Shown here: piece by piece, positions 1-5,144 of the stretch | How positions within the stretch are numbered: the first letter of the stretch is position 1 | Layout: each line of letters starts with the position of its first letter | Assembly: GCA_913775005.1 (NCBI GenBank) | Contig: CAJYKY010000281.1 | Location: 1 to 5,144, forward strand | DNA length: 5,144 nucleotides | Source: an uncultured Achromobacter sp. | GTDB taxonomy: Bacteria > Pseudomonadota > Gammaproteobacteria > Burkholderiales > Burkholderiaceae_B | Reading direction: 5' to 3' | The notes under the pieces: generated by a model | Databases searched by the model: none | Told to the model about the DNA's origin: nothing | Seen by the model: the letters and a program-made list of their open reading frames with translations, nothing else | Position numbers and translations under genes: made by a program

Positions 1-352
1 GGTAGGGATTGATGGCGACTTCAAAGGGGATATCGGGCGAATCGTTGCGCGACAGGATCTTGCGTGCCTGTTCCGCCGTGACCGAGGTCTTGGGGGCGTC
101 AGGCGCCACGCGCGTGTCCGGCAGGACAGGAATGACCCGGTGGGAAGAAACGCTTGAGGGAGAATTATCGGGGACGGGCTCGACAAAATCGGCGGGCAGA
201 CCCGACGCAGACCAGCCGTCGTCAACCTGCACACGCTCATCGCGTTCAAAGCGATGCCGAACATTAGTAACCGCACCCCGACCTCGCAAGGCGGCGGGGG
301 CGGCAGCCGGGGACCCAGAACCGGCGGGAAAAGAATGATCGGTGCGTGCCAT
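1..352 (-). CDS. PA0069-family radical SAM protein (SplB-like, COG1533), N-terminal part, runs off the window
   Basis: Reading the minus strand from ATG at 352 gives 117 open codons up to the window edge. Residues 1-21 are a variable Ala/Pro/Ser-rich lead. The family marks then follow: RGRGAVTN (23-30) with RF at 34-35, VDDGW (43-47), and at 99-117 a block that includes SRNDSPDIPF and ends in INPY. In relatives INPY is followed directly by the RGCxHxCxYCxAR segment, whose cysteines bind the radical SAM [4Fe-4S] cluster. That segment and the catalytic domain lie outside the window, so catalysis cannot be checked here. The family resembles spore photoproduct lyase and is often labelled a DNA repair photolyase, but its substrate is not established to my knowledge. 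The gene is co-directional with the cys operon but has its own promoter and LexA box. There is no Shine-Dalgarno sequence before the ATG. The start is therefore less certain than the family, although conservation from residue 22 means the true start cannot be far downstream. Confidence 0.85.
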   Translation of the reverse strand, partial: MARTDHSFPAGSGSPAAAPAALRGRGAVTNVRHRFERDERVQVDDGWSASGLPADFVEPVPDNSPSSVSSHRVIPVLPDTRVAPDAPKTSVTAEQARKILSRNDSPDIPFEVAINPY

Positions 353-358
353 AAAAAC

Positions 359-378
359 TACTGTACAAAAACACAGTG
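359..378 (-). promoter_or_regulatory. Putative LexA (SOS) box
   Basis: The plus strand reads TACTGTACAAAAACACAGTG, and the minus strand reads CACTGTGTTTTTGTACAGTA. It has the invariant CTGT-N8-ACAG core of the Escherichia coli type LexA operator, which Beta- and Gammaproteobacteria share. Against the E. coli consensus TACTGTATATATATACAGTA the minus-strand reading matches 15 of 20 positions, including all eight core bases. It covers most of the spacer and five of six bases of the -10 element of the radical SAM promoter, where bound LexA would exclude RNA polymerase. From memory, the Pseudomonas aeruginosa homologue PA0069 is in the reported LexA regulon, which supports the call. Binding itself is inferred. 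Confidence 0.75.
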
Positions 379-388
379 GTTTTGACAA
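360..388 (-). promoter_or_regulatory. Probable sigma-70 promoter of the radical SAM gene
   Basis: On the minus strand, TTGTCA (383-388, 5 of 6 to TTGACA) is separated by exactly 17 nt from TACAGT (360-365, 4 of 6 to TATAAT, with the key T, A and final T present). Only seven bases, AGTTTTT, lie between the -10 element and the ATG at 352. The expected transcription start is therefore at or within a base or two of the ATG, which predicts a leaderless message. The promoter lies downstream of the cysN terminator, so the gene appears transcriptionally separate from the sulfur operon. Confidence 0.6.
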
Positions 389-429
389 GCACCAAAAGCC
401 TTTTCGTAAGACAGCCCCACTTTACCGCA

Positions 430-446
430 AGACGGCAAGCCCGTCT
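430..446. repeat. Small inverted repeat in the cysN to radical SAM gap
   Basis: AGACGG and CCGTCT form a perfect 6-bp dyad around a 5-base centre (plus strand CAAGC). It lies about 40 bp upstream of the -35 element of the radical SAM promoter. No T-run follows it on either strand, so it is a poor terminator candidate. It could be a protein-binding site, a minor mRNA hairpin or chance. Confidence 0.3.
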
Positions 447-527
447 GAACAAATCGATTTCACCAGACGATATCGGCTGGAGAGCCGCGCCAGTATTGGC
501 TTTGGAAGAAATACAACAGCAAAATCA

Positions 528-555
528 GGGCCAGAAATGCGTTGTTTTCCGGCCC
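528..555 (-). terminator. Probable intrinsic terminator of the cys operon
   Basis: On the minus strand, GGGCCGGAAA (546-555) pairs with TTTCTGGCCC (528-537) around an 8-nt loop, giving a 10-bp stem with one G-U pair. In the plus-strand transcript the same position is an A-C mismatch, so the structure favours minus-strand transcription. The stem starts 8 nt after the cysN TAA codon and is followed by TGATTTTGCTG, a modest, interrupted U-tract. Termination may therefore be incomplete. Confidence 0.6.
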
Positions 556-563
556 CTCGCGAC

Positions 564-1862
564 TTACCGCAACATTCCTGCGGCAGCGGTCTGATGAGTC
601 GCTTCATCGATCAGGATGAAGGCCCCCGTGGCGGGCACTTCAGCGTATCGATCCACCGCCAACGCTTCGCGCGTGGTGAACGTCACGCGTCCGATATCGT
701 TCATGCGCAACGTGCCTTCGGTGTTCTCCACTTCCTGCAATTCATGGATGTCGCGATGCGAGAGCACCGCGCGTATCTTCGCCGACGTCAAGCGCGTACC
801 GGCCTTAAGCAGATACTTGCGCGCCGGGTTCAACGCTTGCGCATCCAGCCAGCACAGCTCCGCTTCGAACTCGCGCGTCACCTGTGCAGGCGCAGCGGTA
901 TGCACGATGACATCCCCGCGCGACACATCCACATCGCGGTCCAGCACGAGCGTGACGGAGTCGCCCGCCACCGCCTCATCCAGCACGCGATCGAACAGTC
1001 GCACTTCACGCACCACCGCCGTCACGCCCGACGGCTGCACGGTGATGGCATCGCCTGGGCGCAGCACGCCGCTGGCCACGCGGCCCGAATAGCCACGGAA
1101 ATCATGCTTCTGATCGCCATCGGTGCGCGCGACCCATTGCACCGGAAAGCGCAGCGGCAATGCGCGGCCGTCGCTGGCCAGATCCAGAGATTCCAGCAAG
1201 GCCAGCAACGGCTTGCCTTCATACCAAGGCGTGTTGGCGGACAGCGTGACGACGTTGTCGCCGTTCAACGCCGACAGCGGCAGCACATCGAAATGCGCAA
1301 TGCCCAGCTTGTCCGCCAGCGCGGCATACGCATCGCGAATGCGATCAAACACCGCGCGGTCCCATTCCACGAGATCCATCTTGTTCACCGCCACCACGAT
1401 GTGACGGATGCCCAGCAGACGCGCGATCGTGCTGTGCCGCTTCGTCTGCGCCAACAGCTTGCCGTCGGCCGCGCGCGTGGCGTCGATCAGGATGATGGCG
1501 ACGTCGGCCGTCGATGCGCCAGTCACCATGTTGCGCGTGTACTGCTCGTGCCCCGGCGCGTCGGCCACGATGAACTTGCGCGCCGGTGTCGAGAAATAGC
1601 GATACGCCACATCGATGGTGATGCCCTGCTCCCGCTCGGCTTCCAGGCCATCGGTCAGCAGCGAAAAGTCGATGCCGTCGCCCGCCACCCGCTTGTGCTT
1701 GGCGCGTGAGATAGCGTCCAGCTGATCCGCGAACACGCCTTTGCTGTCGTACAGCAGGCGGCCGATCAAGGTGGACTTGCCGTCATCAACAGAGCCCGCC
1801 GTGATCAGGCGCAGCACGCCGGTATCGGCGCCGGAAAGGAAAGAATCGTTCAGTGCGTTCAT
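564..1862 (-). CDS. cysN: Sulfate adenylyltransferase subunit 1 (ATP sulfurylase GTPase subunit)
   Basis: This 432-residue protein is the regulatory GTPase subunit of heterodimeric ATP sulfurylase. GTP hydrolysis by CysN drives the unfavourable formation of APS and pyrophosphate from ATP and sulfate on CysD, in the cytoplasm. The elongation-factor-like G domain has the P-loop GSVDDGKS (23-30), the G2 region around GITID (80-84), DAPGH (101-105) and NKMD (160-163). EF-Tu-like beta-barrel domains follow and end in a family-typical GAFILIDEATH segment near the C-terminus. E. coli CysN has 475 residues. This version stops at the end of the barrel region and carries no C-terminal APS kinase (CysC) domain. 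The start is supported by AGGGGA at 1868-1873, 5 nt before the ATG, and by the usual family N-terminus. It lies 41 nt after cysD and is the last gene of the operon. Confidence 0.97.
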   Translation of the reverse strand: MNALNDSFLSGADTGVLRLITAGSVDDGKSTLIGRLLYDSKGVFADQLDAISRAKHKRVAGDGIDFSLLTDGLEAEREQGITIDVAYRYFSTPARKFIVADAPGHEQYTRNMVTGASTADVAIILIDATRAADGKLLAQTKRHSTIARLLGIRHIVVAVNKMDLVEWDRAVFDRIRDAYAALADKLGIAHFDVLPLSALNGDNVVTLSANTPWYEGKPLLALLESLDLASDGRALPLRFPVQWVARTDGDQKHDFRGYSGRVASGVLRPGDAITVQPSGVTAVVREVRLFDRVLDEAVAGDSVTLVLDRDVDVSRGDVIVHTAAPAQVTREFEAELCWLDAQALNPARKYLLKAGTRLTSAKIRAVLSHRDIHELQEVENTEGTLRMNDIGRVTFTTREALAVDRYAEVPATGAFILIDEATHQTAAAGMLR

Positions 1863-1867
1863 GTGCG

Positions 1868-1873
1868 TCCCCT
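1868..1873 (-). promoter_or_regulatory. Ribosome binding site of cysN
   Basis: AGGGGA lies 5 nt before the cysN ATG and fixes that start. Only 2 nt separate it from the base of the hairpin at 1876-1893. cysD uses the same hexamer (2819-2824) 6 nt before its ATG, which may help balance the two subunits. Confidence 0.75.
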
Positions 1874-1875
1874 GC

Positions 1876-1893
1876 CGCCGGCCTTGGCCGGCG
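1876..1893 (-). repeat. GC-rich hairpin between cysD and cysN
   Basis: The arms CGCCGGCC and GGCCGGCG form a perfect 8-bp dyad around two central bases. In RNA the innermost pairs would open to a 4-nt CAAG loop on a 6-7 bp all-GC stem. It lies 10 nt after the cysD stop and just upstream of the cysN ribosome binding site. No U-run follows, so it is not a standard terminator. A role in mRNA stability or in adjusting cysN translation is an inference. Confidence 0.6.
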
Positions 1894-1903
1894 TGTCATG
1901 CAT

Positions 1904-2812
1904 TCAGAAATAGCCTTCCTTCTTGCGGCGCTCCATCGAGGCCTCGGAAGTCTGGTCGTCCATACGCGTCGCGCCGCGCTCCGTGATGTCAGTCACGGCG
2001 GTTTCGGCGATGATGGCGTGCGTATCGGTGGCATCCGACGCCACCGGGCACGTGCAGGAAATGTCACCCACCGTGCGGAACCGCACGGACAGGCGCTCGA
2101 CCTGCTCGCCTTCCTGCGGCGGCGTCAGCCGCGTCACCGGCACCAGCAGGCCCTTGCGGCGCACCACCTCGCGTTCGTGGCTGAAATAGATCGACGGCAA
2201 GGCCAGCTGTTCGCGCTGGATGTACTGCCAGACGTCCAGTTCCGTCCAGTTTGAAATCGGGAACACGCGCATGTTTTCTCCGCGATGCACGCGCGTGTTG
2301 AACAGGTTCCACACTTCCGGCCGTTGCGCCTTGGGATCCCATTGGCCGAACTCGTCGCGGAACGAAAAGATGCGTTCTTTGGCGCGTGCCTTTTCTTCGT
2401 CGCGGCGGGCGCCGCCGATGCAGGCGTCAAAGCCGAATTCTTCGATGGCCTCAAGCAAGGTCACGGCTTGCGCCGCATTGCGCGAATCGGTTTCACGGCG
2501 CAGCACCACGCTGCCGCGCTTGATGGAATCTTCCACGCTGCGCACGATCAACGTCTCGCCCAGTTCGCTTGCGCGCTGGTCACGGAACGCGATCACCTCA
2601 TCGAAGTTGTGACCGGTGTCGATATGCATAAGCGGGAACGGAAAGCGCCCCGGTCGGAATGCCTTTTCAGCCAGGCGCAGCAGCACCACGGAGTCCTTGC
2701 CGCCCGAAAACAGCAGCACGGGTTTTTCGCTTTCGGCGGCCACTTCCCGCAGGATGAAGATCGCTTCCGATTCCAGCCAATCCAGGTGGCTGCGTTGGAT
2801 CACAGCAGACAT
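1904..2812 (-). CDS. cysD: Sulfate adenylyltransferase subunit 2 (ATP sulfurylase catalytic subunit)
   Basis: This 302-residue protein, the same length as E. coli CysD, is the catalytic subunit that adenylylates sulfate to APS in complex with CysN. It belongs to the adenine-nucleotide alpha-hydrolase (PP-loop) superfamily. The PP-loop SGGKDS is at residues 36-41 after a typical LEAEAIFILRE-like N-terminus, HIDTGHNF follows in the nucleotide-binding fold, and GGARRDEEKARAKER is the conserved central segment. The C-terminal family block RFRTVGD...ERGATR...SMERRKKEGYF is complete. It resembles the version I recall from Betaproteobacteria and Actinobacteria more than the E. coli one. Two cysteines (C253, C255) fall in SCTCPV. 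The start is supported by AGGGGA at 2819-2824. The gene follows cysH by 39 nt and precedes its partner cysN, the usual pair order. Confidence 0.97.
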   Translation of the reverse strand: MSAVIQRSHLDWLESEAIFILREVAAESEKPVLLFSGGKDSVVLLRLAEKAFRPGRFPFPLMHIDTGHNFDEVIAFRDQRASELGETLIVRSVEDSIKRGSVVLRRETDSRNAAQAVTLLEAIEEFGFDACIGGARRDEEKARAKERIFSFRDEFGQWDPKAQRPEVWNLFNTRVHRGENMRVFPISNWTELDVWQYIQREQLALPSIYFSHEREVVRRKGLLVPVTRLTPPQEGEQVERLSVRFRTVGDISCTCPVASDATDTHAIIAETAVTDITERGATRMDDQTSEASMERRKKEGYF

Positions 2813-2851
2813 AGGTATTCCCCTAAACAGATTTCGAATTCATGGACGGCG

Positions 2852-3580
2852 TCAGGCGCCGCGCGCCACGACGCTGATGACGCGATTGCCCGCGTGCAGC
2901 CCGCATTCCTTGGAGTCCGACGACTCCCACCACCAACGTCCCGCCCGCAGGTCTTCGCCCGGACGGATCGCGCGCGTACAGGGTTCGCACCCGATCGACG
3001 GATAGCCCTGGTCATGCAGCGGGTTGTACGGGATGTCCAGCGCGCGGATCGTGGCCCAGACCTCGGCCTCGCTCCACTGCGCCAGCGGGTTGAACTTGTG
3101 CAGACCGAAGGTGGCGTCGTGCTCTTCCAGCGGCAGTTCGCCGCGCGTGGTCGATTGCTGGCGCCGCTGCCCGGTGATCCAGGCGCCGCGTCCGGCCAGC
3201 GCGCGCTTAAGCGGCTCGACCTTGCGGATCTGGCAACAGGCTTTGCGCAGCTCAACGCTTTCATAGAACGCATAGGCGCCGTGCTCGGCCACGTGCTGCT
3301 GGACGGCGGCGGCATCAGGGCGGAACACCGTGATGTCGCGGCCATAGCGCGCGCGCACGGCATCCAGCACACCCAGCGTTTCGGCGTGCAGCCGGCCAGT
3401 GTCCAGCGTGAACACCTCCAGGCTCAGGCCCGAATCGTAGATGGCGTGCGTCAGCAGCATGTCTTCCGCCGCTAAGGACGAGGCCAGCGCCGCATCCGGA
3501 TACCGGTCTTGCACCTGCGCCAGCGCGTCGGTCAGCTCGCGCCAGCGCTGCGCAAGGCTGTCGGCCAGGACGGCGCTCAT
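2852..3580 (-). CDS. cysH: Assimilatory APS reductase ([4Fe-4S], thioredoxin-dependent)
   Basis: This 242-residue protein reduces APS to sulfite and AMP with thioredoxin or glutaredoxin as electron donor, in the cytoplasm. A modified PP-loop region, SSLAAED (34-40), and TLDTGRLHAET (58-68) mark the CysH fold. The substrate type can be read from the cysteines: C115-C116 in KACCQIRK and C198/C201 in GCEPC are the two pairs that bind a [4Fe-4S] cluster in APS reductases and are absent from E. coli type PAPS reductases. The catalytic cysteine is C226 in ECGLH near the C-terminus. The ATG overlaps the cysA stop codon (ATGA). Only a weak Shine-Dalgarno match precedes it, so translation is probably coupled to cysA. 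Direct use of APS agrees with the absence of cysC. APS specificity is inferred from the motifs; PAPS use as a second substrate is not excluded. Confidence 0.95.
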   Translation of the reverse strand: MSAVLADSLAQRWRELTDALAQVQDRYPDAALASSLAAEDMLLTHAIYDSGLSLEVFTLDTGRLHAETLGVLDAVRARYGRDITVFRPDAAAVQQHVAEHGAYAFYESVELRKACCQIRKVEPLKRALAGRGAWITGQRRQQSTTRGELPLEEHDATFGLHKFNPLAQWSEAEVWATIRALDIPYNPLHDQGYPSIGCEPCTRAIRPGEDLRAGRWWWESSDSKECGLHAGNRVISVVARGA

Positions 3581-4641
3581 GATTGCACCGCGAAGATACG
3601 GGCGCGACGCGGACGCGCCAACAGGACTTCGCCGTCGCGCAGGTTCAGTTCCCGATACAGATATTCCGGCACTTCGGCTTCCAGGATGGCGTCGGAATCG
3701 TCGCGGGCCAGTTCCAGATAGGCGCTCGGACCCGCCAGATACGCATGTGACAAGCGCACGGCAATGCCCTCCCCGCCCGCGCGATAGCGTTCGATGTCGA
3801 ACTCGTGAGGACGCACATAGGCCGTGGCACGCTGCGCATCGGCTTGCGCAAGATCCGGTGCCGGCAAGGACAAGCCCGCCCCTTCCCAGACGCCGCGCGT
3901 GGCCACGCCCTGCAACTGATTGACGTCGCCCAGAAAGCCATACACGAACGGCGTGGCGGGGCTTTCCCAGACTTCACGCGGCGTGCCCACCTGTTCGATA
4001 CGCCCGGCGTTCATCAACACCACGCGGTCGGCCACTTCCAGCGCCTCTTCCTGATCGTGCGTCACAAAGACGCTGGCCACGTTCAGCTCGTCATGCAGCC
4101 GACGCAACCAGCGCCGCAGTTCCTTGCGCACCTTCGCGTCCAGCGCGCCGAAGGGTTCGTCCAGCAGCAGCACGCGCGGTTCCACCGCCAGCGCGCGCGC
4201 CAGCGCAATGCGTTGCCGCTGACCGCCCGACAGCTGCGCGGGATAGCGGTCCGCCAGCCAGTCCAGCTGCACTAGCGTCAGCAGCTCATGCACCTTGCGC
4301 TGGATCTGGTCTTCGGACGGACGCTGCGAACGATGCTTCACCCGCAAGCCGAAGGCCACGTTTTCAAACACCGTCATGTGCTTGAACAGCGCATAGTGCT
4401 GGAACACAAAACCCACCTGCCGCTGGCGCACATCGACCGCCGTGGCGTCCTCGCCTGCGAACAGCACGCTGCCCGAATCGGGCGACTCCAGCCCCGCGAT
4501 GATGCGCAACAGCGTCGTCTTGCCACAGCCCGACGGCCCCAGCAGCGCCACCAGCTCACCGGTTTCGATATGCAGCGACACATCGTTCAGCGCCCGGAAC
4601 TGCCCAAACTGCTTGGATAGATTACGAACTTCGATACTCAT
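3577..4641 (-). CDS. cysA: Sulfate/thiosulfate import ABC transporter ATP-binding protein
   Basis: This 354-residue protein (E. coli CysA: 365) is the ATPase on the cytoplasmic face of the CysTWA sulfate importer. The ABC domain has Walker A GPSGCGKTT (35-43), Q-loop Q81, signature LSGGQ (137-141), Walker B LLLDEP (158-163), the D-loop around ALD (166-168) and switch histidine H195. The region from about 240 is the smaller C-terminal beta domain (TOBE-like) typical of CysA/MalK-class ATPases. It includes AYVRPHEFDIER (274-285), a common CysA sequence. The reading frame stays open to 4977, but the extra 112 residues antisense-shift through cysW and are Arg/Gly-rich. ATG 4641 matches the family N-terminus MSIEVRNLSK and has its own ribosome binding site, so it is taken as the start. 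The gene begins 26 nt after cysW and overlaps cysH by 4 nt. Confidence 0.96.
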   Translation of the reverse strand: MSIEVRNLSKQFGQFRALNDVSLHIETGELVALLGPSGCGKTTLLRIIAGLESPDSGSVLFAGEDATAVDVRQRQVGFVFQHYALFKHMTVFENVAFGLRVKHRSQRPSEDQIQRKVHELLTLVQLDWLADRYPAQLSGGQRQRIALARALAVEPRVLLLDEPFGALDAKVRKELRRWLRRLHDELNVASVFVTHDQEEALEVADRVVLMNAGRIEQVGTPREVWESPATPFVYGFLGDVNQLQGVATRGVWEGAGLSLPAPDLAQADAQRATAYVRPHEFDIERYRAGGEGIAVRLSHAYLAGPSAYLELARDDSDAILEAEVPEYLYRELNLRDGEVLLARPRRARIFAVQS

Positions 4642-4646
4642 GCCTG

Positions 4647-4651
4647 TCTCC
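4647..4651 (-). promoter_or_regulatory. Ribosome binding site deciding the cysA start
   Basis: GGAGA lies 5 nt before ATG 4641. It supports that start over the upstream in-frame candidate at 4977, which would place the N-terminus inside cysW. Confidence 0.65.
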
Positions 4652-4667
4652 GTCTTAACCGTGCACG

Positions 4668-5144
4668 TCAGGCGACGGCCGGTTTGATGGTTGCCGTGAC
4701 CGCGCCGGGATACTCCACCGGCCCGTCGGCGGCTTGCAGAAAGCGCGCGTTGCGCCACTCGACCACGTTCTTGGCGACCAGCGTCACCAATGCCAGCAAG
4801 GCCAGCAACGATGCCACCGCGAACGCCGCGGAATACTGGTATTCGTTGTAGAGAATCTCTACGTGCAGCGTCATCGTGTTGGTCAGCCCGCGGATCTGGC
4901 CGGACACCACCGACACCGCCCCGAACTCGCCCATCGCCCGCGCGTTGCACAGGATGGCGCCGTACAACAGGCCCCACTTGATGTTGGGCAGCGTCACCCG
5001 CCAGAAGATCTGCCAGCCATTGGCGCCCAGCGTCAACGCGGCCTGTTCTTCTTCGCTGCCTTGCGCCTGCATCAACGGAATCAGTTCACGCGCCACGAAC
5101 GGAAAGGTCACGAACAGCGTCGCCAGCACGATGCCGGGCACGGC
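4668..5144 (-). CDS. cysW: Sulfate/thiosulfate ABC transporter permease CysW, C-terminal part, 5' end outside window
   Basis: The last 158 codons and the TGA stop are present; the frame is open to the right edge. CysW is an inner-membrane permease subunit that pairs with CysT and is energised by CysA. The segment shows the permease EAA loop that docks onto the ATPase, EEEQAALTLGANGWQIF followed by RVTLPNI. It is flanked by hydrophobic stretches: IVLATLFVTFPFVA before the loop, WGLLYGAILCNARAMGEFGA just after it, and AAFAVASLLALLALVTLVA near the C-terminus. NARAMGEFGAVSVVSG is a strongly CysW-like block and separates it from CysT. E. coli CysW has 291 residues, so a little over half is visible. 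The GTG at 5141 is an internal valine, not a start. cysT and a sulfate-binding protein gene would be expected upstream, beyond the window. Confidence 0.95.
   Translation of the reverse strand, partial: AVPGIVLATLFVTFPFVARELIPLMQAQGSEEEQAALTLGANGWQIFWRVTLPNIKWGLLYGAILCNARAMGEFGAVSVVSGQIRGLTNTMTLHVEILYNEYQYSAAFAVASLLALLALVTLVAKNVVEWRNARFLQAADGPVEYPGAVTATIKPAVA

Noticed and set aside
9..338. Plus-strand open frame of 109 codons at the left edge
   Set aside because: It is antisense to the radical SAM gene, whose minus-strand translation has several conserved family blocks; the plus-strand product is low-complexity Ser/Arg/Gly.
382..387. Perfect plus-strand TTGACA suggesting a divergent promoter
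   Set aside because: No acceptable -10 element lies 16-18 nt downstream (best CGTAAG) and there is no plus-strand gene to serve.
421..430. TTACCGCAA near 422 repeated at 564-572
   Set aside because: It is only 9 bp, one copy covers the end of cysN, and no further spaced copies were seen, so it is probably chance.
1193..1210. 18-nt sequence CCAGCAAGGCCAGCAACG repeated at 4793-4810
   Set aside because: Both copies lie inside genes and encode Leu/Ala-rich stretches (LLALLE in CysN, LLALLA in CysW), so shared codon use explains the match.
342..1709. Long plus-strand open frame of 455 codons opposite cysN
   Set aside because: It is rich in Arg, His and Gln with no recognisable domain, lies opposite a well-conserved gene, and is what GC-rich coding DNA often produces in an antisense frame.
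2285..3475. Plus-strand open frame of 396 codons across cysD and cysH
   Set aside because: It crosses two convincing genes and their intergenic gap antisense, has no family motif, and has a shadow-like composition.
4642..4977. Extended N-terminus for CysA from the in-frame start at 4977
   Set aside because: The extra 112 residues overlap cysW in another frame and look like a shadow; the family N-terminus and ribosome binding site fit ATG 4641.
1..5144. CRISPR array, tRNA, rRNA, insertion sequence, phage or defence genes
   Set aside because: No regular repeats, RNA gene signatures, transposase motifs or terminal inverted repeats were seen; the minus-strand genes fill the window apart from short gaps.

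Overview
The window is a GC-rich proteobacterial chromosome segment. Every supported gene lies on the minus strand, so the text below follows transcription from the right edge to the left. Protein sequence and gene order suggest Burkholderiales, perhaps Alcaligenaceae such as Bordetella or Achromobacter. This is inferred from recalled family resemblance, not from a search.

Most of the window (564-5144) is a compact assimilatory sulfate operon in the order cysW (3' part only), cysA, cysH, cysD, cysN. CysW and CysA are the permease and ATPase of the sulfate/thiosulfate importer. CysD and CysN form ATP sulfurylase, which makes adenosine 5'-phosphosulfate (APS). CysH carries the cysteine pairs of an iron-sulfur APS reductase, which turns APS directly into sulfite. 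No APS kinase (cysC) is present, either as a gene or as a CysN fusion, so the visible route is sulfate import, APS, sulfite without PAPS. Gaps between genes are short (26 nt, a 4-nt overlap, 39 nt and 41 nt), which supports one transcript. A GC-rich hairpin lies between cysD and cysN, and a probable intrinsic terminator follows cysN.

The left end (1-352) holds a partial gene that is easy to miss because it runs off the window: the first 117 codons of a PA0069-family radical SAM protein (SplB-like, COG1533). The 211-bp gap before it (353-563) contains the cysN terminator, a small dyad and the radical SAM promoter. That promoter overlaps a near-consensus LexA (SOS) box, CTGT-N8-ACAG. The -10 element is so close to the ATG that the mRNA is probably leaderless. 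The most interesting point is therefore the junction: a housekeeping sulfur operon ends and a separately promoted, apparently DNA-damage-inducible radical SAM gene begins.
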